Positions 26,817 through 36,647 of a stretch of DNA of 41,900 nt are shown here, piece by piece. Both the position numbers and the translations under genes were made by a program. Source of the DNA: Thermoplasmatota archaeon (GTDB lineage Archaea > Thermoplasmatota > E2 > DHVEG-1); assembly GCA_016930995.1 (NCBI GenBank), contig JAFGFQ010000088.1:1-41900 (forward strand), in the 5' to 3' direction. Every line of letters begins with the position of its first letter. The first letter of the stretch is position 1. The notes under the pieces were generated by a model. It had not been told where the DNA came from and did no database searches. It worked only from the letters and a program-made list of their open reading frames with translations.

Positions 26817-26999
26817 TCAAAGATTTGTTCTTATTTTATGCGCGATATCTTTTTCGAGGCATTCCTTACATCGTTGTTTGTCAGTTGGTCGCTGTTCGCT
26901 AATCTCCCACTCCGGGTTCGTCCGCACATACACGGGAACTGCTTTACAATGAAGATGCCAATGATATAACATGCCGTTTTTTTTCCAGTAATAGGTCAT
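26817..26999 (-). CDS. Small His/Cys protein, 60 aa, possible zinc-binding protein
   Basis: The short product has an aromatic N-terminus (MTYYWKKNGMLYHWHLHC) with His13, His15, His17 and Cys18. Near the end Cys44 and Cys47 form CKEC. One H-C pair plus C-x2-C could make a zinc knuckle; this is inference. AGGAGG at 27008-27013 lies 8 bp before the ATG at 26999, which makes translation of this strand convincing. An overlapping plus-strand frame has no such site. No family is recognised. It is convergent with the YgiQ-type gene. Confidence 0.65.
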   Translation of the reverse strand: MTYYWKKNGMLYHWHLHCKAVPVYVRTNPEWEISEQRPTDKQRCKECLEKDIAHKIRTNL

Positions 27000-27114
27000 T
27001 ATCCATTCCTCCTGGCTAGGGTATCTGTTTTTCTCTATTTAACTTTTTTTTCCTCCTTCAATATACGAATTAATATACCGCTCTTCTGATACCACACTCT
27101 TGAGGTGAACTCGT

Positions 27115-27285
27115 ATGGATCAAAAACAAATACTGGAGCGATGGCTTCGTCAGTTGAAACGCGATGAGATTAGCCCTGATGCGATAGGATTAGGCCCTGA
27201 TAAGGAGCAGGCATTGCAGCATATCAGACAAGAATTGGAGAAAATTAAAACGATGGAGAATAAACAGGTTGCATCGACGAAGTAA
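27115..27285 (+). CDS. Small charged helical protein, 56 aa, unknown function
   Basis: A short gene encodes MDQKQILERWLRQLKRDEIS and then a helical, highly charged tail. GAGGTGA at 27102-27108 lies 6 bp before the ATG at 27115, and TATA-like TTAATATACC is near 27070-27079. The Shine-Dalgarno match is among the best in the window, so translation is likely. A soluble regulator or adaptor is possible, but nothing in the sequence names one. It ends 10 bp from the end of the convergent MacB-like permease gene. Confidence 0.6.
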   Translation: MDQKQILERWLRQLKRDEISPDAIGLGPDKEQALQHIRQELEKIKTMENKQVASTK

Positions 27286-27294
27286 AAAGAATCT

Positions 27295-28605
27295 TTACTC
27301 GTAATGGAGTGCTCGTACTGGGTCCATCTTTGCTGCTTTTCGTGCGGGTAATACTCCTGCAGCGATACCTATGAAAATACCAACGATACTTGCGATGATG
27401 AACCATTCCGGGGCATAGCTTATTTGTATTGAACCGGTGCTAAACGCTCCGCCAAGATTTTGAATACTTCTGTTTAACAGGTCGACAACAAACCAGCTTC
27501 CACTCGCACCAAGCATGCATCCAGCAAGCCCGCCTAATAACCCAATAATCATGGATTGATACAGGAACAACTGTAGGATATCACGTCGTTTCGCTCCTAT
27601 CGCCATCATCGTACCAATCTCCCTGGTTCGTTCGGTGACTGTAGCAAACATAATATTTGCTATACCAACCCCTCCAATGAGTAGTGAAATCAGCGCAATC
27701 GCGGTGATATACGTTCGAATAACATTCATGATTTTATCGACACGATCAAGGATATACTGTTGCGTAATTACGACAAAATCTGAGTTCTGGTCTTTATACT
27801 GATTCGCATCAGACCCCGCACTTTCCAAATAATTCAGAATTTCATTTTGTGCCTGTTCCACGTGATTCGTATCTATTGCTTCGGCAAGCAAGATTGTATA
27901 GGCTGTGACACGTTTCAGGATGGAGCCTGCGTTTGATCCAAAGTACGTCGAGTAGTATGGTTTTTCAGGACAGATAATCCCTGGGGTTGAAAGGGTGTTA
28001 AACATGCTAAAGCTTCCCCCTTCCTTCAAGATACCAGTTACTTTTGCCTCCAAGGTTTTCCCATCCACCCGTCGTAAATAAATGGTATCGCCGACTTTCA
28101 ACGGTTTATCTGACCCAAATGTTACTGCAACGTTTTTGCTGATGACGACTTCATTTTTTCCTTCCTGAAACATGGTGCCTTCTTCGAGCTCCATGTTCAG
28201 GATTTCAAGGATTGCTGGAGTACTTGCGTACATCGCTTCTCCTGGCCGAGATTCCCATTTGAGGAATCCTTCTCGTTTCAGTATTTTATTTAAAGGGACA
28301 ATACCGATTGGTGCAACAGTCTTTACAGAGGACAATCGCAGAATATTCTCAACATCATTGGTCGTAAACACCACGGATCGGACTGACAACTGAGGAACGT
28401 CCCCGCCAGTTCCTGTTCCAATGACCATTCCGGTCGGATTGAAAAGATTCCATTGTTCAGCAATAAAACTACTGACCGAGTTACCCGCGGTCGTCACCAT
28501 GATTACCGATGCAACACCAATAATAATCCCGATAAGCGTGAGGAATGTCCGTATTTTATAGGACTTCATTGTATCAAGACCCATTACAAAGATGTCTCGT
28601 ATCAT
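27295..28605 (-). CDS. MacB/FtsX-type ABC transporter permease
   Basis: The 436-residue permease has an N-terminal membrane segment (RTFLTLIGIIIGVASVIMV), a large extracytoplasmic MacB core domain (about 45-300) and three C-terminal membrane segments of the FtsX type. The motif TERTREIGTMMAIGAKRRDIL sits between the second and third segments; its TREIG and GAKRRDI parts are the conserved coupling region. The C-terminus ends ARKAAKMDPVRALHYE, as in the family. Such transporters act on outer-face substrates or export small molecules. No membrane-fusion protein gene is nearby, as usual in archaea. Its start overlaps the stop of the ATPase gene by one base. Confidence 0.92.
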   Translation of the reverse strand: MIRDIFVMGLDTMKSYKIRTFLTLIGIIIGVASVIMVTTAGNSVSSFIAEQWNLFNPTGMVIGTGTGGDVPQLSVRSVVFTTNDVENILRLSSVKTVAPIGIVPLNKILKREGFLKWESRPGEAMYASTPAILEILNMELEEGTMFQEGKNEVVISKNVAVTFGSDKPLKVGDTIYLRRVDGKTLEAKVTGILKEGGSFSMFNTLSTPGIICPEKPYYSTYFGSNAGSILKRVTAYTILLAEAIDTNHVEQAQNEILNYLESAGSDANQYKDQNSDFVVITQQYILDRVDKIMNVIRTYITAIALISLLIGGVGIANIMFATVTERTREIGTMMAIGAKRRDILQLFLYQSMIIGLLGGLAGCMLGASGSWFVVDLLNRSIQNLGGAFSTGSIQISYAPEWFIIASIVGIFIGIAAGVLPARKAAKMDPVRALHYE

Positions 28606-29282
28606 TATTCCTCACTGACCTCCCCATCAAGCATGTGTACGACTCGATTCGCGAACCGTTTTAGAGCTTGAGCATGAGTGACAAGTAAAATGGTTTTTCC
28701 TTCTTGGTTCAGTTCTACAAGGAGATCCATGATTTGTTCACCAGTTTTCGTATCAAGATTCCCTGTCGGCTCATCAGCAAGAATAATCGAGGGATTATTG
28801 CTCAACGCCCGTGCAATAGCTACTCGTTGTTGTTGACCACCAGAAAGCTCTGAGGGACGATGTGTCGCCCAATTTGTCAATCCAACTTTTGCAAGAAGCT
28901 CAGCAGCACGTTGTTCTCTCTCGGCTTTTGAAGTCCCAAGAAAAATCATTGGAAGTGACACATTTTTTAACGCGTTCATGGTCGGCATCAGATTAAACCG
29001 TTGGAAGATAAATCCTATTTTCCTCCCCCGGATGATAGCTAGCTGATTGTCACTGATTGTTGATATGTTTTCTTCATCAATTATTATTCTTCCGGATGTT
29101 GGACGGTCCAAACACCCGATGATGTTCATAAGGGTGCTTTTTCCTGATCCTGATGGGCCCATGATTGCGACAAAATCACTTTTACGGATTTTCAAACTAA
29201 CGTTGTTTAATGCCTTAAAGTCTGTTTTTCCAGTTTTGTAGATTTTTGTTAATGAATCAATGTCAATGACATAGTCCCGCAT
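28605..29282 (-). CDS. MacB/LolD-type ABC transporter ATPase
   Basis: The 225-residue ATPase has Walker [22 protein letters not shown]-loop [10 protein letters not shown], signature [15 protein letters not shown], Walker [12 protein letters not shown] and switch His [19 protein letters not shown] is the form found in the LolD/MacB/FtsE group. GGAGG at 29290-29294 lies 7 bp before the ATG. A 20-bp palindrome directly upstream overlaps this ribosome-binding site, which suggests control of the operon. The permease gene follows with a one-base overlap. Confidence 0.94.
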   Translation of the reverse strand: MRDYVIDIDSLTKIYKTGKTDFKALNNVSLKIRKSDFVAIMGPSGSGKSTLMNIIGCLDRPTSGRIIIDEENISTISDNQLAIIRGRKIGFIFQRFNLMPTMNALKNVSLPMIFLGTSKAEREQRAAELLAKVGLTNWATHRPSELSGGQQQRVAIARALSNNPSIILADEPTGNLDTKTGEQIMDLLVELNQEGKTILLVTHAQALKRFANRVVHMLDGEVSEE

Positions 29283-29292
29283 GATGCATCCT

Positions 29293-29312
29293 CCGTAGAA
29301 GTGCTTCTACGG
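29293..29312 (-). promoter_or_regulatory. Palindrome overlapping the ribosome-binding site of the MacB-like operon
   Basis: CCGTAGAAG-TG-CTTCTACGG is a 9-bp perfect inverted repeat with a 2-bp centre. On the minus strand its last two G are the first two of the GGAGG that serves the ABC ATPase gene. It could be an operator for a dimeric repressor or, in RNA, a hairpin that hides the ribosome-binding site. Confidence 0.55.
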
Positions 29313-29649
29313 TGCGTCTTTCATTCTTTGATATGCTCGGAAGCAAGAACGTTTCTCCACCTTGAAACAACACAGAGTTTTTCGATAGGTTTTCATTCAC
29401 TGCTTTTTGTAATCCGCTTTTTCATTAACGAATATCATCTTATTCTTGCTTCTTGTGAACTGTTTTGGTGTTATTCTTTAAAACCTCTTGTTGTACACGT
29501 GTTGCCAAGGGTCTTTACAATTCTTATCTAAAATAGTTTTCGGTTCGATCTCTCCCGTAAAAACGCGATAGATATTACTGTTTGTACAAATATTAGAGAG
29601 AAAACATTTAAATGCTTGAGGTTGATAACAAAACAGGAGGATATATACT
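29313..29649. other. Gene-poor stretch before the 103-aa membrane protein
   Basis: No convincing gene is seen. The plus-strand frame at 29301-29531 has a Phe/Leu/Cys-rich composition and no ribosome-binding site. Near the right end are a perfect 10-bp palindrome TTTGTACAAA (29581-29590), a TATA-like CATTTAAATG (29605-29614) and GGAGG at 29636-29640, all serving the gene at 29650. The rest is unexplained. Confidence 0.5.
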
Positions 29650-29961
29650 ATGAGAAAAACCCTAATTGGAGGTAGTCTGTTGGCAGTGTTTCTTTTACTG
29701 ATGTTGCCAACTGTAGCTGCAGAAGAAGTTAAAGTAGCGCAATCTGCTCCAACATCACCAAATCTCCTTGATTTACAAACAGCATATCTTGAGGAGTTAC
29801 GGGAGAAATTTAAGGACGGCCCACATCCTCAGATTATTTTAATAACATTGGCTATCCTGTTATTAAAATTTTTGCGATGGGGAGTTATTATCTTTGGCGG
29901 TATCATCCTATTAATAATCCTTAGGATTTTACGAAAGAATAATTCTACAGCTGTTTTCTAA
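29650..29961 (+). CDS. Small membrane protein with signal peptide, 103 aa, unknown function
   Basis: The product has a signal peptide (MRKTLIGGSLLAVFLLLML, probable cleavage after VAA). A short outside segment includes LLDLQTAYLEELREKFKDGP, likely one amphipathic helix. One long C-terminal membrane region (about 67-95) and a basic tail RKNNSTAVF follow. It would sit with the N-terminal part outside. GGAGG lies 9 bp before the ATG and a TATA-like element lies about 40 bp upstream. A T-rich terminator follows. No family is recognised. Confidence 0.65.
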   Translation: MRKTLIGGSLLAVFLLLMLPTVAAEEVKVAQSAPTSPNLLDLQTAYLEELREKFKDGPHPQIILITLAILLLKFLRWGVIIFGGIILLIILRILRKNNSTAVF

Positions 29962-29967
29962 TCTCTC

Positions 29968-29986
29968 TTTTCCTTTTCTTTTTTTT
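29968..29986 (+). terminator. T-rich terminator after the 103-aa membrane protein
   Basis: A pyrimidine-rich tract with several T-runs begins a few bases after the stop at 29961. The remaining gap to 30245 holds only the uvrA control region. Confidence 0.4.
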
Positions 29987-30169
29987 ACAAAAGTTTAGCT
30001 TAAGGCAGAGATTTTATCCGTTTCTGTAGGTGTTTTAGCGTTGAACAATACTCTTCTTTCTTTAGGTATAAATGGGACGATTCTTCGGTGAATCAAGCTA
30101 GTTGTTTACTTTCATCGATCCGTTAGAAAACCTTGAATATATGAGAGTGCTTGTCGGAGGACAATCCGA

Positions 30170-30219
30170 TAGGAAACATTCCTAAAATACAGTAAAAAAT
30201 GTATATGTTCATATATATT
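30170..30219 (+). promoter_or_regulatory. uvrA promoter region with an inverted repeat
   Basis: The inverted repeat TAGGAA-ACA-TTCCTA (30170-30184) lies just upstream of A/T-rich TATA candidates at 30195-30206 and 30210-30219. AAGGGGGAT at 30232-30240 is the ribosome-binding site for uvrA at 30246. The inverted repeat may be a regulator site for the repair operon; no known repressor motif is recognised. Confidence 0.4.
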
Positions 30220-30245
30220 AATCCTGTTTTCAAGGGGGATTTCCA

Positions 30246-33065
30246 ATGAAAAACATCATCATCAAAGGTGCACGAGAACACAACCTTAAAAACATCAATG
30301 TAGAGCTTCCCAGGGACAGATTCATTGTCATCACCGGGATTTCTGGTTCAGGAAAATCCACGCTTGCCTTTGATACCCTCTACGCAGAAGGACAGCGACG
30401 ATACGTCGAGTCGCTCTCCGCGTACGCACGTCAGTTCCTTGGCCTCATGAACAAACCAGATGTCGATAGCATTGAAGGATTATCACCAGCAATATCTATT
30501 GAACAGAAAACAACAAGTAAAAACCCACGAAGCACAGTCGGAACGACTACCGAGATTTACGATTATCTTCGCTTGTTATACGCCCGGATAGGTACCCCCT
30601 ACTGTCCCACCCATCACATCAAAATCGAAGCCCAATCGCCCCAAAAAATCGCAGCAAAAATCACTACGGAATTGAAAGGGCCCCTCGTTATTCTCTCACC
30701 TATCGTCCGAGAACGGAAAGGGACCTATGAACAGTTATTCAAAGATCTCAACAAAGACGGATACACACGGATCCGTGTCAACAAAAAGGTCTATAGGACC
30801 GATGAGAAAATTACTCTCGAACGATACAAGAAACATACGATTGAACTTGTCATCGATCGTGTGGAATCAAGCGATACGACCCGCCTCACCGAAGCCTGTG
30901 AACAAGCCTTACGGAAATCAGACGGGCTGCTCGTTGTGCTAGATACGTCAGGTAAAGAGCAGCTCTACTCATCAACCATGGCATGCCCTGTCTGTGGCAT
31001 GGTGTTCGAAGAGCTTCAACCCCGAATGTTTTCATTCAACAGCCCTTTTGGTGCATGTGAAGCATGCCATGGACTTGGGATAAAAATGGAGTTCGACCCT
31101 GATCTTATTATTCCGAATAAAGAGCTCAGTATCGCTGACGAGGCGATCGCGTTGTATAAAACGATTCGAGACGGGTGGCGGAACAACTATCTTGGGGCTG
31201 TTGCAAAACACTATGGGTTTGACATTTTCACCCCCATAAAAAACCTCAACGAACGACAGTACCGGGCAATCATGTATGGATCGTCTGATTTAATACGGTT
31301 TAACCTCAGCATGAAAAACGGTGATGTGCACTATTCTCACATTGGATCCTGGGAAGGGCTCATCCCACAATCAGAACGTCTCTATAAACAAACCGAATCA
31401 GAGTACCGGAGGCAGGACATGGAACGCTTCATGCGTATCTCCCCATGTCCTGTCTGCGATGGGAAACGCTTAAAACAAAAGATACTCTGTGTAAAAATCG
31501 CACAAAAATCCATTATTGACATCACTGATATGTCTATCAAAGAGTCCCATTCTTTCTTTGACACGATTAAGTTGACCAAGAAGCAAGAGGAGATCGCCCA
31601 TTTGATTCTCAGAGAAATCAAAGCACGATTAAAATTCTTAGAGAACGTCGGACTTAACTACCTAACGCTCTCCCGAAATGCAGGGACGCTGTCTGGTGGT
31701 GAATCACAACGGATCAGACTTGCAACACAGATCGGGTCAAACCTGATGGGCGTACTGTACATCCTTGATGAACCTTCCGTCGGACTGCATCAACGTGATA
31801 ATAAAAAGTTGATACAAACACTACAGCGTTTACGTGACTTAGGAAACACGCTTATCGTCGTAGAACATGACGAGGAGACCATCCGACATGCCGACTACAT
31901 CATTGACATGGGTCCTGGTGCAGGGATTCATGGAGGCAAGATTATCGCTCAAGGTACACCAAAACAATTAGAGCGACATCCCCGTTCCCTGACTGGACGG
32001 TATCTTTCTGGCAAACTTTCCATTGGCATTCCCAACACAAGACGGTCTGCAGCATGTTATATCCATGTCAAAGGGTGCCGGGAGAATAATCTGAAAAACA
32101 TCGACGTGAACATCCCCATCGGTGTTTTTTCTGTCATTACAGGGGTGTCCGGGAGTGGCAAATCAACGCTCGTCTATGAGATTCTCTACAAAGGATTAAT
32201 GCGACGACTTCATGGCTCGCGAGATCTCCCTGGAAAACATGACAGGATAGAATATGATTCTGCCATTGACAAGGTTATCGTCATCGATCAAAGCCCCATT
32301 GGAAAGACCCCACGGAGCAATCCGGCGACCTATACAAAAGTATTTGACGAGATTAGGAGACTTTTTGCTCAAACCCCTGAAGCAAAACTGAGGGGGTACC
32401 AAGCAGGGCGGTTTTCTTTTAATGTACGAGGAGGCCGCTGTGAAGCCTGCCAGGGTGATGGCCTAATAAAGATTGAGATGAACTTCCTCCCAGATATTTA
32501 CATCGAATGTGAGGAATGTAAGGGGAAGCGATACAATAAAGAGACCCTTGAGGTGCAATATAAAGGAAAATCCATCGCAGATGTCCTGGCGATGAGCGTG
32601 GAGGAGGCATTAAAACTTTTCGAAAACATCCCGTATATCCGCAAGAAGCTAGAGACACTTGCACGAGTGGGTTTGGGTTATATCAAACTTGGTCAGAGCT
32701 CAACGACGCTCTCAGGGGGGGAAGCACAGCGAATTAAACTGACACGGGAGTTATCAAAAAAAAGCACGGGGCATACGTTGTATCTGCTTGATGAGCCAAC
32801 AACAGGACTGCATTTTCATGATGTCAAGAAGCTTATTGATGTTCTTGATAGCTTGGTGACAATGGGCAACACCATTGTTGTCATTGAACATAATATGGAA
32901 GTGATTAAATGCGCAGATTACATCATCGACCTCGGTCCGGAGGGCGGTGATCTTGGAGGAGACATCGTTGCGACCGGCACGCCAGAGGAAGTCGCGCGCA
33001 GCGCAAAAAGTTACACGGGTCAGATCCTCCGACCGTTATTTAGCGAGAAAAAAAGGTATGATTAA
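30246..33065 (+). CDS. uvrA: Excinuclease ABC subunit A
   Basis: This is the damage-sensing ATPase of nucleotide excision repair. At 939 residues it is full length, with two ABC-type ATPase halves. The first Walker A is [20 protein letters not shown] and the second [16 protein letters not shown]. Signatures [16 protein letters not shown] and [15 protein letters not shown] are both present. Two zinc modules are seen: CPVCG with CEACHGLG, and CEACQGDG with CEECKGKRY. Bacterial-type UvrABC is found in some archaea and is presumed to be acquired. Its end overlaps the uvrC start by 8 bp, and the inverted repeat at 30170 lies in its promoter. Confidence 0.96.
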   Translation: MKNIIIKGAREHNLKNINVELPRDRFIVITGISGSGKSTLAFDTLYAEGQRRYVESLSAYARQFLGLMNKPDVDSIEGLSPAISIEQKTTSKNPRSTVGTTTEIYDYLRLLYARIGTPYCPTHHIKIEAQSPQKIAAKITTELKGPLVILSPIVRERKGTYEQLFKDLNKDGYTRIRVNKKVYRTDEKITLERYKKHTIELVIDRVESSDTTRLTEACEQALRKSDGLLVVLDTSGKEQLYSSTMACPVCGMVFEELQPRMFSFNSPFGACEACHGLGIKMEFDPDLIIPNKELSIADEAIALYKTIRDGWRNNYLGAVAKHYGFDIFTPIKNLNERQYRAIMYGSSDLIRFNLSMKNGDVHYSHIGSWEGLIPQSERLYKQTESEYRRQDMERFMRISPCPVCDGKRLKQKILCVKIAQKSIIDITDMSIKESHSFFDTIKLTKKQEEIAHLILREIKARLKFLENVGLNYLTLSRNAGTLSGGESQRIRLATQIGSNLMGVLYILDEPSVGLHQRDNKKLIQTLQRLRDLGNTLIVVEHDEETIRHADYIIDMGPGAGIHGGKIIAQGTPKQLERHPRSLTGRYLSGKLSIGIPNTRRSAACYIHVKGCRENNLKNIDVNIPIGVFSVITGVSGSGKSTLVYEILYKGLMRRLHGSRDLPGKHDRIEYDSAIDKVIVIDQSPIGKTPRSNPATYTKVFDEIRRLFAQTPEAKLRGYQAGRFSFNVRGGRCEACQGDGLIKIEMNFLPDIYIECEECKGKRYNKETLEVQYKGKSIADVLAMSVEEALKLFENIPYIRKKLETLARVGLGYIKLGQSSTTLSGGEAQRIKLTRELSKKSTGHTLYLLDEPTTGLHFHDVKKLIDVLDSLVTMGNTIVVIEHNMEVIKCADYIIDLGPEGGDLGGDIVATGTPEEVARSAKSYTGQILRPLFSEKKRYD

Positions 33066-34608
33066 GTTAGACATTCTTCCGAACCTCCCTGGATGCTATC
33101 TCTTCCGAGACGTAGAGAAAAGAATCATCTATATCGGGAAGGCAAAAAACCTCCGGAAACGAGTGAAGCAATATTTCCAGAAAAAAGAGCTGGACCCGAA
33201 AACGCGTAGTCTCCTTACAAGAGTAGATTCCGTGGATTTCATGATGACTGACACCGAAGTTGAGGCCTTTATTTTGGAAAACACGCTTATTAAAAAACAT
33301 CAGCCGAAATACAACATTAATCTAAAGGATGCTAAAACCTATGCGTTTATCGAACTTACGGACGAGACGTTTCCACGTCTGTGTATCGCCCGGCAAAAAC
33401 AGGAGGGTCGGCGGTATTTCGGTCCGTTTATATCTGCCTCAGAACGCGACCATGTGTTACAGGTTCTTACAAGGACCTTTGCTCTTCGAACCTGTAGAAA
33501 ATTACCGAAAAAACCTTGTCTTCGGTACCATCTGAAGCTCTGCGTTGCCCCCTGTATCGGGGCGATTTCAAAAGAGGACTATGCCATAAAAATACGAAAC
33601 GCCCGGTTGATTCTTTCTGGAAAATCAGGGGAACTTCTGAAGCAGTTACAACAAGAAATGACTAGAAAATCCCAGTGTCTTGATTTCGAAAAAGCGTTGA
33701 TTCTGCGCGATCAGATAACCGCGATACAGCATCTTCAACAGCATCAAAAAATGCAGCGACAACGTAGCTGTAACGAGGACGTCATTAATTATCTTTACAA
33801 GGATGAAACAGTCTATCTCATGGTGTTTAACATCTACAAAGGCACTCTGTCAACAAAAAACGAGTTCGTCTTTGAAGCGACCCCTGATTTCTTCGAAGAA
33901 TTCATCATGCAATATTATTCAGAAAATCCCATCCCCTCTGAGATTATCGTACCACAGAAGCTTTCCGAGTCTCTGAAAGCGTTTCTCTGCCAGAAACGGA
34001 CCACACAGGTACGTCTCATCATACCAAAGAAAGCAGCAAAAAAACAACTCCTTGACCTCGTGAAAAAGAACATCGAAACGACGTTCTTTGGAGATCTCTC
34101 AAAGGTCGAAGCGCTGCAGCAACAGCTCCATCTCCAGGAGGCTCCCCAGATGATCGAATGTATCGATATTTCTCATCTCTCCGGGACCTCGATGGTTGGT
34201 TCCCTGGTTCAATACCGCAATGGCAAACCTGATAAAACCAGTTACCGGAGATTCCGCATACGGACGGTGGAGGGCATCGATGATGTCGCTGCGATTGCGG
34301 AGGTGGTCCGACGACGATACACACGCCTACAGCAGGAACACAGCGATCTTCCGCAACTGGTCATCATTGATGGTGGAATCGGACAGTTGAACAGGGCAGT
34401 GTGTGAACTTGAGGCAATCGGTCTTACTCTGCCGCTTATTGCTATCGCCAAACACTTTGAAGAGATTTACTTGCCCGGCTCTCCAGAGCCACTTCATCTA
34501 GATAAAAAAGAAAAGGCATTGCTTTTCATTCGAGAGATCCGTGACGAGGCGCATCGTTTTGCGATTGCGTATAATCGGTTATTACGGAAAAAAGAGTTGA
34601 GAAAATGA
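33058..34608 (+). CDS. uvrC: Excinuclease ABC subunit C lacking the C-terminal HhH domain
   Basis: This is the dual-incision nuclease of UvrABC. The N-terminal GIY-YIG domain makes the 3' cut (LPGCYLFRD, IIYIGKAKNLRKRVKQYF, then VEAFILENTLI with the metal Glu). A UVR motif (FEKALILRDQI) follows. The RNase H-like domain makes the 5' cut, with Asp in CIDISH, Asp in VIIDGG and His in RDEAHRFA. The protein is 516 residues and stops 18 residues after that His. The helix-hairpin-helix pair of normal UvrC (about 600 residues) is absent. The ATG at 33058 is chosen because the family N-terminus starts there; the frame opens further upstream inside uvrA. Its stop overlaps the uvrB ATG by four bases. 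Confidence 0.94.
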   Translation: MIKLDILPNLPGCYLFRDVEKRIIYIGKAKNLRKRVKQYFQKKELDPKTRSLLTRVDSVDFMMTDTEVEAFILENTLIKKHQPKYNINLKDAKTYAFIELTDETFPRLCIARQKQEGRRYFGPFISASERDHVLQVLTRTFALRTCRKLPKKPCLRYHLKLCVAPCIGAISKEDYAIKIRNARLILSGKSGELLKQLQQEMTRKSQCLDFEKALILRDQITAIQHLQQHQKMQRQRSCNEDVINYLYKDETVYLMVFNIYKGTLSTKNEFVFEATPDFFEEFIMQYYSENPIPSEIIVPQKLSESLKAFLCQKRTTQVRLIIPKKAAKKQLLDLVKKNIETTFFGDLSKVEALQQQLHLQEAPQMIECIDISHLSGTSMVGSLVQYRNGKPDKTSYRRFRIRTVEGIDDVAAIAEVVRRRYTRLQQEHSDLPQLVIIDGGIGQLNRAVCELEAIGLTLPLIAIAKHFEEIYLPGSPEPLHLDKKEKALLFIREIRDEAHRFAIAYNRLLRKKELRK

Positions 34609-36536
34609 CCCAGTTTATGTTAAAGACACAACTTACCCCGAAAGGGTCGCAACCTGATGCCATCAAACAGTTGGTGAACGGTATTACGAAAAATATTTCT
34701 ACACAAACATTACTGGGTGTCACGGGATCCGGGAAAACGTTCACCATGGCCCAGATTATCCAACAGATACAACGCCCCACGATTGTCATTGCCCATAATA
34801 AGACACTTGCTGCACAGCTCTACAGCGAGTTTAAAGAGTTCTTCCCTGACAACCGGGTCGAGTACTTCGTCTCCTATTATGATTATTACCAACCTGAGTC
34901 GTATCTTCCTCAGAGAGACCTTTACATCGAGAAGGATGCAGATGTCAACCCGAAGCTTGAGCAGATGCGGCTTGCTGCGACTGCCTCGTTGTCAAGTCGA
35001 CGAGATGTTATTATCGTCGCCTCTGTCTCCTGTATTTATAATGTCGGAAACCCGCGTGACTATCAAAACCTTGGTTTTGAGATACGAGTCGGTCAGCAGT
35101 TTCCAAGAAAAGACCTTCTCCGTCGTTTACTTGACATCCAATATGAGAGAAATGACACCGAATTGTTGCCAGGTCGTTTTCGTGTGAAAGGCGAGACTAT
35201 CGATCTCATCTTAGGGTATTATCTGAACATCTACCGAATCGAACTGTTTGGGGATACCATCGAATCCATCAGAGAACTCAATAAAACCACCAGTGAGACC
35301 GTCGAGGTACTCAAATATCTCTTCATTTATCCCGCGAAGCACTTCGTGATTCCTGAGGAGAGTCAGAAACGCGCAATTGAATCGATTAGACAGGAGCTTG
35401 AAGAACAACTCCCTCAACTCTCCCTCCTTGAGTCACATCGGCTAAAACAACGGACTCTCTATGACCTTGAGATGATTCAGGAGACCGGGTTCTGTAAGGG
35501 TATTGAGAATTACTCACGGCATCTTGATGGACGCAAACCTGGGGAGAAACCATACTGTCTGCTTGATTATTTTCCCTCTGATTTTTTGATGTTCATCGAT
35601 GAGAGCCATCGGACGATTCCTCAGATCCATGGGATGTATCACGGGGAGTTCTCACGGAAACAAACCTTGATTGAGTACGGGTTTCGTTTACCAAGTGCGA
35701 TGGATAACCGCCCGTTGAAGTTTCAAGAATTCGAGCAGTATATGCATACCGTTGTCTTTGTGTCTGCGACGCCAGGTGCCTACGAGCTAGAGAAATCCCA
35801 GCGGATCGTCGAGCAAATCATTCGCCCGACTGGTCTAGTGGACCCACCCGTTGAGGTCAGGAAGATTGCCGGTCAAATCCAGGATTTGATTGGTGAGATT
35901 CAGACGACCGTGAAACGCGGCGATCGAGTGCTGGTCAACACCTTGACAAAGAAACTTGCAGAGGAGCTCTCTGAGTATCTTGCAGAGAAAGGAATCAAGA
36001 CCCGGTATTTACATTCAGAGATCGACACCCTTGAACGATCGGAGATCATCCGTGAGCTTCGTCTCGGCAAGTTCGATGTATTAGTCGGTATTAACCTCCT
36101 TCGGGAGGGCATTGATATCCCGGAGGTTGGCTTTATTGGGATTCTTGATGCAGATAAAGAAGGCTTCTTACGCGATGAGCGAAGCTTGATTCAGATTATC
36201 GGTCGGGCCGCGCGAAATGTGAACTCCAAGGTCGTGTTATACGCTGATGTGTTGACTGATTCTATAAGGAAGGCTCTGTCGGAAACAAATCGCAGGCGAA
36301 CCGTTCAGCTTTCATATAATGTAACGCATGGAATTACTCCGACGACCATTGTTAAGCCAATTAAAGAGAAGCTCGTGGAAATCACCGATACGAAACACAT
36401 CCCTCGTAAGGAGATTCCTGCTATTATCGTGCATCTTGAGCTAGAGATGAAGAAAGCTGCTGACGAACTTGATTTTGAGAAAGCAATCGCGTTGCGTGAC
36501 CGCATCAAGACACTGAAGCAATCGATGATACGCTAA
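34605..36536 (+). CDS. uvrB: Excinuclease ABC subunit B
   Basis: This is the helicase-like damage-verification subunit. At 643 residues it is close to usual length. Walker A GVTGSGKTFTMA, the beta-hairpin region YYDYYQPESYLPQRDLYIEK (tyrosine-rich, inserted between DNA strands), FIDESH, SATPG, GINLLREGIDIPEV and IQIIGRAARN are in order. A C-terminal UVR domain (ADELDFEKAIALRDRI) binds UvrC. It overlaps the uvrC stop as ATGA, so the three repair genes form one translationally coupled operon in the order A-C-B. A radical SAM gene follows 111 bp downstream. Confidence 0.96.
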   Translation: MTQFMLKTQLTPKGSQPDAIKQLVNGITKNISTQTLLGVTGSGKTFTMAQIIQQIQRPTIVIAHNKTLAAQLYSEFKEFFPDNRVEYFVSYYDYYQPESYLPQRDLYIEKDADVNPKLEQMRLAATASLSSRRDVIIVASVSCIYNVGNPRDYQNLGFEIRVGQQFPRKDLLRRLLDIQYERNDTELLPGRFRVKGETIDLILGYYLNIYRIELFGDTIESIRELNKTTSETVEVLKYLFIYPAKHFVIPEESQKRAIESIRQELEEQLPQLSLLESHRLKQRTLYDLEMIQETGFCKGIENYSRHLDGRKPGEKPYCLLDYFPSDFLMFIDESHRTIPQIHGMYHGEFSRKQTLIEYGFRLPSAMDNRPLKFQEFEQYMHTVVFVSATPGAYELEKSQRIVEQIIRPTGLVDPPVEVRKIAGQIQDLIGEIQTTVKRGDRVLVNTLTKKLAEELSEYLAEKGIKTRYLHSEIDTLERSEIIRELRLGKFDVLVGINLLREGIDIPEVGFIGILDADKEGFLRDERSLIQIIGRAARNVNSKVVLYADVLTDSIRKALSETNRRRTVQLSYNVTHGITPTTIVKPIKEKLVEITDTKHIPRKEIPAIIVHLELEMKKAADELDFEKAIALRDRIKTLKQSMIR

Positions 36537-36647
36537 CTTCCTATCCGTATCATAAAAGATATTAAGAAATGGGCATTGCAATGGAAATACCCAAATACGG
36601 ACTGTGCGGAACAAGATTTCAATATTGTACCATTTAGTCCTTCCAAG

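Noticed and set aside
26787..26969. Plus-strand frame overlapping the 60-aa His/Cys gene
   Set aside because: The minus strand has AGGAGG at correct spacing and a meaningful His/Cys pattern; this frame has neither.
29301..29531. Plus-strand frame of 76 codons before the 103-aa membrane gene
   Set aside because: It starts inside the palindrome with a GTG, has no Shine-Dalgarno sequence, and its Phe/Leu/Cys-rich composition looks like non-coding AT-rich sequence.
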